Shown: positions 55,559 through 64,000 of the stretch, in pieces
Position numbering within the stretch: position 1 is the stretch's first letter
How the letters are laid out: each line of letters starts with the position of its first letter
Origin: Rhizophagus clarus
Lineage: Eukaryota; Glomeromycota; Glomeromycetes; Glomerales; Glomeraceae
DNA: 64,000 nucleotides
Assembly: GCA_015698045.1 (NCBI GenBank)
Contig: BLAL01000319.1
Span: 1,488,001-1,552,000, forward strand
Direction: 5' to 3'
The notes under the pieces: model-generated
What the model saw: only the letters and a program-made list of their open reading frames with translations
What the model was told of the DNA's origin: nothing
Database searches by the model: none
Made by a program: the position numbers and the translations under genes

Positions 55559-57448
55559 TCAGATTAATCCTGAACGATACTTAGGGATCTCATGCGCAGC
55601 TTGTCCTACTGACAATCCACAGGGCAAATCTCTCAAGTAATTTGCAACGTTAAATTCGGTAAGTTGCTCAATTGGAGCTGGCAACATTTTTCTTCTAACC
55701 TTTTTACTTTTTGAAGGCTCAGCATCTTGCATTTCTACGTCTGGGACAAGTCTAGCTTGTTCTTCTTTTTGAGATTCTGAGCGTGGCATAGCTCTTCTTT
55801 TTACTTCTCGAACTTCTCTTTGGTAGGGTTCTTTCCTCTTAAAAGCGTAAATTTCTGTTTCAAATTCATCATCGTATTCTTCATACTCATCAGTTTCATA
55901 ACATTCTTCCTCATAGTCCATAAAATTAACAGGTCGTTGATTATTTCTATTAGATTGAAATTGAACTTGATTGGGACGTCTGTTTCCTGGAGCGGTACAT
56001 TCCCTAGCATAATGTCCTAATTTCCCACACTTGAAACAAGTCACTTCTCTTTTGTTTCTTGGTCTATTAACATTTTCTGGGCGAGAAGTACGATTATTTG
56101 ATTGATTAAATCGAGGAGTTCTGGTAACAGATGCAGACAAATTTGCGTAGTTGATGGATAACTGTTGCATTTGCTTTGTGAGAGCATCAAGTTCATTTTT
56201 AAGACTATTTTCTACTTGGGTAACTGGAGCTGGAACAGGTGCTGGTGCAACAACACTTTGCGAGGTAGAGGGAATTGGAGCTTCTTCCTTTGGCATTACA
56301 TTTAATAGGGTATATTTTACACCTGATTCTACTAATTTAGCTCGTTCAATAGCAGCAGCTAAGGTGGCTGGAGAAGCCAATACTACTTGACTAATATAGA
56401 TTGGAGACAATCCGTTGATAAAGTAGTTGACTTGATGTTGGTCAGCTAGAACATTTCCTGTAGTTGCTCTATTTAAGAGTTTTCTAAAGCGTCGAGAGTA
56501 ATCCTCAATTGATTCTCCTTCCTTCTGTTTTACTCCTTGCAATTCCCTTGCCCATTGATTCTTTCGAGCTGGCGTAGCAAAGTAGGCAATAAGTCTTTCT
56601 TTAAAGGAGTTGGCAGGGTTTCCTTCCCATTGAGTTATATTTGTCTTATCGTTTTGATACCAATCATAGGCAGCTTCCTTCAAATGTCCTGCAGCCAAAG
56701 CTACTCTTCTGGCATCTGCCCATCCATTAGTGGTATGAGCTTGAATAAAAATATCAATCCATTCGTTAGGATCCTCTGTGTCATTTCCATAAAATGGTGG
56801 TACTTCTACTATTTTAGTAGCACGATTAGTAGTAGCTGTTCGTAAAGCGGTAAGCGCAGCATTTGTTGCTTGAGCTTCATTATGCACATTTGTAAGAGCA
56901 GTTTTCCAATCAACACCTCCTGCTCCAAAAACTCCATCCAAGAGCGCCTTCATTTGATCATTTGTGATAGCCATGTTGAGATTTGGAATTGGTTGAGTAT
57001 TATGGAAGATCTGATGTGCGGTAACTATTTGTTCTGCAGTTGGAAGACTTTGAAAACCGTTGGTAAGCTCAAATAATTTATGCAAATAAAAAGATAGTTC
57101 TAAAAATGGTATAGTGATTTCTTGGTATCTTATACTTTTTACAATACTTGTAGTTGTGTTTACAATAATATCTAATTCAGTAGCAGTATAAAATTCTTCT
57201 GTCAATATTTTAAATGCAGCAATTGTAGCGCCTGTATACTGTTCCGCAGTATAATGCACTGAAATCCAAAGCCAAAATAGATGAAATCCGTTTGGTATGT
57301 TATCAACTGGTATTCTATCAACAGGATAACACAAGTTACAATAATTTTCTGGTTTTTTAATAGTTATTCCTTGACGATGTTTCTTTAAATGTGCTTTCTT
57401 TTGATTCTTAGTTAAGTTGTAATACGGCATACATTTACTATTATTCAA
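55559..57448 (-). CDS. Gag and N-terminal Pol, copy B
   Basis: 629 codons from ATG 57448, including the 60 N-terminal codons cut off in copy A; capsid region, CCHC knuckle CFKCGKLGHYAREC, and an Asp/Glu-rich stretch. Ends at TGA 55559-55561, a CGA in copy A, so this stop is a mutation and not the normal Gag end. Confidence 0.92.
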   Translation of the reverse strand: MNNSKCMPYYNLTKNQKKAHLKKHRQGITIKKPENYCNLCYPVDRIPVDNIPNGFHLFWLWISVHYTAEQYTGATIAAFKILTEEFYTATELDIIVNTTTSIVKSIRYQEITIPFLELSFYLHKLFELTNGFQSLPTAEQIVTAHQIFHNTQPIPNLNMAITNDQMKALLDGVFGAGGVDWKTALTNVHNEAQATNAALTALRTATTNRATKIVEVPPFYGNDTEDPNEWIDIFIQAHTTNGWADARRVALAAGHLKEAAYDWYQNDKTNITQWEGNPANSFKERLIAYFATPARKNQWARELQGVKQKEGESIEDYSRRFRKLLNRATTGNVLADQHQVNYFINGLSPIYISQVVLASPATLAAAIERAKLVESGVKYTLLNVMPKEEAPIPSTSQSVVAPAPVPAPVTQVENSLKNELDALTKQMQQLSINYANLSASVTRTPRFNQSNNRTSRPENVNRPRNKREVTCFKCGKLGHYARECTAPGNRRPNQVQFQSNRNNQRPVNFMDYEEECYETDEYEEYDDEFETEIYAFKRKEPYQREVREVKRRAMPRSESQKEEQARLVPDVEMQDAEPSKSKKVRRKMLPAPIEQLTEFNVANYLRDLPCGLSVGQAAHEIPKYRSGLI

Positions 57449-57456
57449 ATTAACCT

Positions 57457-57470
57457 GGCAGGAATCACCA
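57457..57470 (-). other. Primer-binding site of copy B
   Basis: Sense TGGTGATTCCTGCC two bases inside the LTR; identical to copy A. Confidence 0.75.
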
Positions 57471-57472
57471 AT

Positions 57473-57976
57473 TGTTCACCAACTCAGTCCGTCGAGTAGT
57501 GAATTATGAATATCTTCAGGGAGACACTAGCTATGAAGTATTCCAATCAATTCCTTACACGCTAAAAGGCAGTGTATTCGATAATTGAAATGTATATTTA
57601 TTAGTTATAGGTACGTTAACAACTTATACAATAAGGCAATCTTATAACACTTGCAATTACAACTTTATTATAAACAACTTTGTCTGAACTTCTTTATTTT
57701 AAGCGAATATTCAAGATATTTATACAAATTGAACTTCATTCAAGTATATAAATAATATAAGATATAAAAGATATAAATATAATAAATAATATATAAGAAA
57801 TTTAAATAATAAAAGAAATATAAGAAATAAATACTATATATACTATAAATGATATATAAGAAATATATACTAAATATACTAAATATACTTAATATACTTT
57901 ATATACTACGTTGATCATTTGTGGCGCAGTAATATTAATATTCACCATCACGTGAATGCAAATCATTCGTCTAACA
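57473..57976 (-). repeat. LTR of copy B (5' LTR in coding sense)
   Basis: Same 504 bp; differs from the other LTR at one base (TTAGTTATAGG against TTAGTTGTAGG). Confidence 0.97.
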
Positions 57977-60872
57977 CTGTGAATATGAAATCTTTAGGCA
58001 AATGTTTGCAGGAATGAGCATTAGATCTATAAAATATATGCGAGCAAAAGAAAGTGATATCATATCTAATCCAGAGTTAGTATATGAAAATATACTTAAA
58101 GTTACCTGGTTAACTAGAACGCTTAATTGGAACAGACCTATTGTTGGGATGACAGACTGTACAAAAATTCGGCCTAAACTTACATATTCAGATGAATTAA
58201 GTTGCGTTGTAGGGTCAACTTTAAAATTATCAGAAACTTTAGTTGAAACATATGATAATATACATAAAATTGTGAATATTATAAAGCAAAAAAATGCTAT
58301 CGCGACTCAAGTTAGGGTAGTGATACTAAAGGTATTAAATCAATTATAATTTTTATATTTGAATATTTACTTATAACAAATATTAATAAAGGTATTTGTT
58401 TATATTTTTAGATTCCAATGGAAAAAATTCCACCTCTTATAATTGTTATATTACCAACAAATAGAGAATCAAATGCTATGGAAATATACAATCTTTTAAT
58501 GAATGTATTAATTATGTCACGAGATACAGATATTAATCTAGTTAGTTTAGGATCAGACGGCGCTCTCACTGAATTTAATGCACAACGATTAATAATGAAT
58601 TGTGAAAAGGCCAAGAATTTTTTTGAATTCCATGATAATTATTATAATGTACATTATAAGGTAATTAATATATAATATATATATATTTTTTTTTAAAAAA
58701 ATACTCTGAAATTAATTAAATTAATATATGCAGATGCCAATATACTGGAATTTACCTATTATAACCGTACAAGATGTTAAACATGCTAAAAAGACAGCTC
58801 GCAATCAACTTCATTCAGGTGCAAGATTACTCATTTTTGGAAATAATGTAATACTTTATCGGCATCTTTTAGTAACTCTTGCTCAAGTTAAAAATCATGC
58901 AATTTATATTCGAGATGTTGTCAATGTTGATAAACAAGATGATGGTGCCGCTTATAGATTATTTTATTCAGATGTATTAGAACAAATATATCAGAGTGAG
59001 CTAGAAAATAATGAAATGCAATCTTTATTCGTTTATTTATTTGTATTAGGTGTGTAAAATAATTATTATTACAATATTTTATAATCTATATTATAGTTAA
59101 TAAACTATTTTAATTTAAATAGGAGATCTATTTGATTCCTATTTGAATTGTAATATTTTTCATAAAGAACGAATTATTATGGCTATGCGTGAATACTTTT
59201 TTTTAAATATATGGGCTGAATACATAAAAAGTACTAATCAATTATATAATTCAATATTTTCTATTTCCAAAAACTTTATTTCTTCACAAAGTTTTAAAAT
59301 TTTTACTAGTTTAGCAGAATCATTAATACTTTTAATCATATCTTACCATGAATTTTATTCATTATATCCTTTATATCCCTGGGAATACAGTACTGAAGCT
59401 ATAGAACACCTATTTGGTATATCACGCCAAATAACAAATGATTTTTCTTTTTATGAATTTTTTAAAATTCAACAACGTGTTGCTTATCAGGATAAAATTA
59501 TTAGACAAGGTATACAAATCCAAAAGGAAAAGACATCAGCATCAGGTATTGTAAAGTGTAAACTAATAAACTAAATTTATTTTTATGTAATTATATGTAA
59601 TTAATAATTAATTTTATTAGGCTATGTATTTGATTTTAATCCAAATTCTATGTCAAATGAAAATATTAACATTTTGTAAATATGGCCTGATGATAATGCT
59701 ATTTATGATGCGATCAAAGCAGCATATAATGATGTGGCTAGATTTATCAAAACATTAGGAATTAAACTGTTAAATGATAAAACAATTCCACATTTTTTTA
59801 TTTCAACATCACGTCAATCAATGGCAATTTCTGATCTTTTAAAGAACAGTGATGATGATTTTGATATAGATAACGTTAGTGGATTAGATTTTAACAATGA
59901 TGAATTTAAATTGGACAATTTGAATGAAAATTCTTTATCGGTGCAACTTCAGAAGTAGCACAATTATCGCAATTAGTAGATTTAACAGAATCAGAGTTGA
60001 AACAAATATTCGATATATCAGATTCATCAAAAGTGGAATTAGATTATATTTTAAGTACCAACAAATTATCTTCATTAATTGAATTTCAACAAAATGAATT
60101 ATTTTATACAAATGGTTTGATGAATATATCGCAGATAATTCAAGCTCGTACATTTCATAATGCATTTTCACAATCTGAAAGGCTTTGCAAAAACCGTATA
60201 TTAAATGCGATTCAATCATCTAATAATTAAGAAGAATTCATTAGAAATTCAACAAATTTGTTAATTTCAGAATTTTTCTGAAAAGATGGTACTTCAGAAC
60301 CAACAATTAGGTCGCAAAAAGAAAGATGGATAGGAAGAAAAAATTTGGAAAATATTGGATTACCTCAATATATTAATGGTATATCTGATATATTAATGAA
60401 CTCTTAACAATAAATAATTTATTCTTATTATTTATTGATTTTCATTATAGTCCCAAACATTTCTCGTGCAAATGTAACTGATAATAATCCATTAAGAGAA
60501 AATGGATTTATTTTATTTATATCAAAGGGAAGTATATTTTTAGGAAAAATATTATCACTATATAGATCAATATCTATGTGGCATGCTTATGTTTCTTTTT
60601 CCCAAGACATAGATTCTTTATCTTACATTTCAGTTGTTACATTTGCCAATATCAACGGCAATTTATTTTCTCAAATATGTAAATCTGGTGGTAATATATT
60701 TGCTCATATAATTCCAAAGCAAGTTATTTATCATTTTGATAACAGTTGCTTGGATGTAAATAATGTTGCAAATTTACCCAGTCGTCTATGTTTAGAAGGA
60801 AATTCTTGGGAAATCTTTAATTTTTTTTCACAAAAGCATGTAATTAGCGTTATGACAACAATATTTGGTTAA
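57977..60872 (+). pseudogene. P-like transposase, 3' part (catalytic core)
   Basis: Exons 57977-58331, 58412-58660, 58734-59049, 59123-59545, 59621-60378 and 60451-60872, with introns of 62-80 bp. Core pattern of P/THAP9-type transposases: SLGSDGALTEFNAQ (first Asp), VQDVKHAKKTARNQL (Asp with the D..H..K..RN.L pattern), and STEAIEHLFGISRQ (acidic residue near the end of the core). Breaks: TAA at 59678-59680, a frameshift near 59950, and later stops. The family call rests on motif pattern only; a KDZ or other DDE group is less likely. Confidence 0.6.
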
Positions 60873-60929
60873 TAATTAGTAATAAAATCATAAAATCAGG
60901 TTATAAAAACTAAAACAGGTTATTTTTAT

Positions 60930-61020
60930 TTTGGGTAACGCCCATAGGAAAGATTTAAGGTTACTAATAAACTGGGTAACACTATTAGTAAAATTTCAGC
61001 TTAACTTGGGTAAAGATCAT
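60930..61020 (+). repeat. Subterminal GGGTAA repeats, right
   Basis: TTTGGGTAACG, TTACTAATAAACTGGGTAAC and ACTTGGGTAAAG, matching the left set. Confidence 0.55.
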
Positions 61021-61079
61021 AATAAATTTTTAATTTTTGAAACAACCTATATATATAGTTTCCGGGGTCCTAATTTAAT

Positions 61080-61559
61080 ATTGAAATAATTTTATTTAAC
61101 TAAAAATATAAATGCATAATATAACAAACCTGCTATTGTACTAAATAAAGTAGTCTCTATTTCATATTATGGTAACAGCGATTCTTACAATTTAATTAAA
61201 GAGAAACTCATTCCTTCAGTTTATCTGCAAGTCTTTGTATGTGAAGTGTGACCTGTTATGAAAGCATACTAATCCGTTTACTGTTCACACCTTCAAAGAC
61301 TCCCTAAAACCATGATTTACACAAATTATTGCTAACATAATGAATTGCTAACGTAATGGAGCAACAATATATTGAAGTTAACTATTGTATTTTTATAATA
61401 ACATGTGTCAAACTTCGGTGAATTAAAAAATATGACATAAAAATTTTATATTCGATTATCAAGATCATTACATTGAACGAAATTACTGTAAATATTATTT
61501 GTAATTGCTACAATCACATGATACCTTGATCGATAATCTTTTTTTATATATTAATGAAA
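61080..61559. other. AT-rich spacer, no gene recognised
   Basis: No frame or repeat of note. Confidence 0.4.
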
Positions 61560-62470
61560 AAAAAAAATATTAGACTAGCGACAAGCTGACAACAAAGTTT
61601 CAGAAAACATTAGTGAGTTTTACTAATGTTTCTTTTGGTTTTTTTGAACGTCTAGAGCCTTGGATTTCAGGTTTTTAAAATTGAGAGTTAGGGAACGTTA
61701 GTGAAATTTCTTTTATCTTTTCTTATTTGTAGAATTGTAGACATTTACCAAACGTCTGAACGCAGATTTTGGCCTTGAACTTTTGAAAGGTTGTAAGTTA
61801 GACTGAAAGTATTTGGATTTTTTATTTTAAAAATGTTACTAACGTTTTCTATCTTTTTTTTTTCTTTAGGGACGTTCTCTGGTTGTGAATTCTGAAGTAA
61901 AACGGCCTTTTGGACTTGAGTTTCAGCGAATTTAGGTAAACTGAGTCTGTTCTTTATTGTTTTTTATCTAAAAATGTTATTGACGTTCCTTTTTTTTATT
62001 TTTTTAGGTTTTTAGTCCCTCAGAATAGTGAAATATGCGATAAGAGAAGTTTAGGTGAGTGTATTGTTATGGAATGTCATTATGAAGCAAGACTAACGCT
62101 ATTTTTCTTTTATTTTTTAGATTTTTGGCATTCTCTTGGAGTGGAATATGCAGTGGGTGTTATTTGGGTGGGTGTATGGTTTTGTGATAGCATTATGAAA
62201 TAATACGAATACTATTTTTATTTCGTTTTTTAGATTTCTGGCTTTCTCTTGAAGTGGAGTGTGCAGAATCTTATTTTTAGGTAAAGATGTGTTGTGTGTT
62301 TTAGCATTTTAACCTTTAAAGAAACGTACTAACTCCTCTTTTATTTTTTTTCTTTAGGTTGCCAAAATTATAAGACAAACTGGACTTTAGATATAAGTTA
62401 GAGGGAAGGAAGAGAAACTATTTCTTAATATATTAAAGAAAATTTTCAGGTTGTTAGATGAAAGTAGTAC
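61560..62470 (+). repeat. Exon-like tandem array, third locus
   Basis: Blocks with splice-like borders: 61870-61935 (66 nt), 62008-62054, 62121-about 62167, 62233-62280 and 62358-62397. Each follows a T-rich tract ending TTTAG, most preceded by an ACTAAC/ACTAAT-like branch point (for example TTACTAACG at 61837), and most are followed by GTAAAC, GTGAGT or GTAAAG. The last block is the GTTGCCA...ACTGGACT unit of the other loci. Blocks 62121 and 62233 are copies of each other (TTTCTCTTGAAGTGGAGTGTGCAG). Confidence 0.55.
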
Positions 62471-64000
62471 AGGTGGGAGTTTTATTTCATTGTTTATATC
62501 ATTTTGTTAAGATTTTTTTCAATAAAATACGTTAAATAGAATATTACAACATTGTTTAATTACATGTAAATTTATTAATGACTGTTTGAAATTAAAAAAC
62601 AAAGAAATTAGGATTATAATTATATAGAATATTATTATTATATTATATTTTTTAAACAATAATATTTATATAACATAAACTGATAATTGCGCATTTACGT
62701 ATTTTTAAGTAATTAATTACCATGCATAATTACCAGGCCATGTATAAGATCATTGCATTTTAATTAGTTAGAACATTTTGCCACAGTTTTAACGTTTTGC
62801 ATAGTTTAGACGTTTTGACATTGTCAAAACCTTTCGTCACCAGTTTAAACATCACTAAATAAAGTTTTAACATTTCGCAAAATTCCAAATAGGTTTTGCC
62901 TGGCAACTTTAATTATAATAAAAAATCATACTATTTTAAGCTTAATAAAAGTTATTTATTTTATTAAATTATATGTATTTAAAAATAAAATAATTGCTGA
63001 TTAAAAAAAGCTTTTATTAAAAGTTTTATTAAAATTAAAAAAATTTTTTTATTATAAAAATTAGTTTTTTGCAATTTATGCAAAACTGCTTAAGTAACTA
63101 CTTTTATTAATTTAATAAACCTTATTTTTTTTACAAAATTATATATATTTTTATTATTTAAATTATATATAATACTTATTTTTAAGTTGTATTTGAAGAA
63201 AAATTTTATTTTCAAAATAACCTTTTTTATATATACAAGAAAAAAAAAATATTACTGAAGAGAAAATGATGATAAAAATTTATAATATATATGATAAACT
63301 ATTTATTTATATATTTAATTTATATAAATATTATATTATAAATTTCTTTTTTAACTATATAGTAAATATTCAATTATAGTTATTTATATAAAATTATTTT
63401 AATTAATGATTGATAAAAGAAATAAAATTTTTAAACTTTTTTTAATTTATTTAACAAAAAATAATTAAAAAATAATTAAAAAAAGAAGTAATTATTTTTA
63501 TTGTTTTTAAAAATTTTAATAAATTCAAATCATTTAATTGATAATCTGTGAATAAATGAAAATGAAAAATGGGAATATGCTAATTTTTTATTTACATATT
63601 TTTGAATTAACCAATTAACATATCCTTTCAATTATATGAAATATTTATAAAGATCATGCTCTCAAACCTAAACAGTTTATTATTTATAAAATCATTTTAA
63701 TAGTCAAGATCTGCGTTTCACCTAATTCTAATAGAAATTATGTAATTCTGGTAGGAATTATGTAATAATGATCTTTTTATGTATATGAACTGCATAAATA
63801 ACTTACTTTATAATAATTTTTTTTTTATATAAAAATAGAAAATAACATAAGAATATATAACTCAAAAATTATTTATAGTTATATTTAATAAATCAAACTT
63901 AGATCGAGAAAAACATAGATTTTAGAATTATTGCAAATTATATATAAATTTTATATATTAAATTCTTATTCATTCACTTAAATATTATAACACAAATTTA
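62471..64000. other. AT-rich region, no gene recognised
   Basis: Short GTTTTAACGTTTTG repeats at 62770-62890; otherwise A/T runs. Confidence 0.45.

Larger units (their letters stand above)
49051..57976 (-). mobile_element. Ty3/gypsy LTR retrotransposon copy B (complete, young)
   Basis: 8926 bp with two 504-bp LTRs (49051-49554 and 57473-57976) that I see differing at one site. Target duplication CTGT (49047-49050 and 57977-57980). Order in coding sense: LTR, PBS, gag-pol, integrase ORF, region antisense to the coiled-coil ORF, sense ORF, PPT, LTR. It lies in exon 2 of the P-like transposase gene. Two nonsense codons (55559 and about 51520) make it defective alone. Confidence 0.97.
47453..61071 (+). 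mobile_element. P-superfamily-like DNA transposon, split by retrotransposon copy B
   Basis: Ends AGAACCCAGAAA and GTTTCCGGGGTCCT are imperfect inverted repeats. AATTTAAT occurs directly outside both (47445-47452 and 61072-61079), an 8-bp duplication as made by P elements, though A/T-only. Without copy B and its duplication the element is about 4.7 kb. Subterminal ACTGGGTAA repeats lie at 47480-47690 and 60930-61020. It encodes the transposase described below. Confidence 0.65.

Noticed and set aside
47453..61071. KDZ or Plavaka (CACTA-like) transposase as the identity of the interrupted gene
   Set aside because: The D..H..K..RN.L pattern after a SDG block and the 8-bp duplication fit the P superfamily better.

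Overview
The window is strongly AT-rich eukaryotic DNA. Recognisable reading frames are split by short introns of about 60-90 nt (GTATGT/GTAAG donors, T-rich tracts before TAG acceptors). I infer a fungal nuclear genome full of mobile elements, most likely an arbuscular-mycorrhizal fungus (Rhizophagus-like Glomeromycotina). The lineage is inferred from composition and family content, not proven. I found no convincing single-copy housekeeping gene, rRNA, tRNA or CRISPR array. Nearly everything is mobile DNA in several nested layers.

Layout. 1-8032: Ty3/gypsy retrotransposon copy A, cut by the window edge, coding on the minus strand. 8033-10157: poly(A)-ended fragment, hairpin repeats and a 3'-truncated BED/hAT transposase gene. 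10236-10650: palindromic minisatellite. 10831-13804: decayed multi-exon gene of unknown function, whose first intron holds a palindromic minisatellite and a fold-back MITE. 14054-24957: a decayed virus-like (Polinton/NCLDV-type) gene block. It has an A32-like packaging ATPase on plus and, on minus, an NPxTG/zinc protein, a small ORF, a family-B DNA polymerase and a D5-like SF3 helicase. At least four later insertions break it. 25594-28405: direct repeats around a satellite-filled element with 8-bp target duplications. 28400-31400: AT-rich DNA with two MITEs. 31403-36090: second type of hAT (ZMYM/DUF4371-like) pseudogene split by a 2.37-kb non-autonomous element that itself holds a large palindrome. 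36720-37255: palindromic repeat. 37256-41000: AT-rich, nothing recognised. 41850-42870: polypurine tract. 43130-43880: exon-like tandem array. 44696-47272: second BED/hAT transposase pseudogene with the same exon plan as the first. 47453-61071: a P-superfamily-like DNA transposon with 8-bp target duplication, split by a very young full-length copy B of the same retrotransposon (49051-57976). 61560-62470: another exon-like array. The rest is AT-rich.

How the parts fit. Copies A and B show the full retrotransposon plan: LTR, PBS, Gag-PR-RT-RNaseH followed by a cysteine-rich domain, a separate integrase ORF, an antisense basic coiled-coil ORF that is under purifying selection, a further sense ORF whose stop codon lies in the LTR, a polypurine tract, LTR. 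Broken genes throughout carry in-frame stops explicable by C-to-T change (CAA/CAG/CGA to TAA/TAG/TGA), confirmed directly at the sites where two copies can be compared. This suggests methylation-linked deamination or a RIP-like process. The most unusual structures are the virus-like block, the hat-like element that captured a host-type exon together with its intronic minisatellite, and the tandem arrays of about 40-nt exon-like cassettes with complete-looking splice signals.
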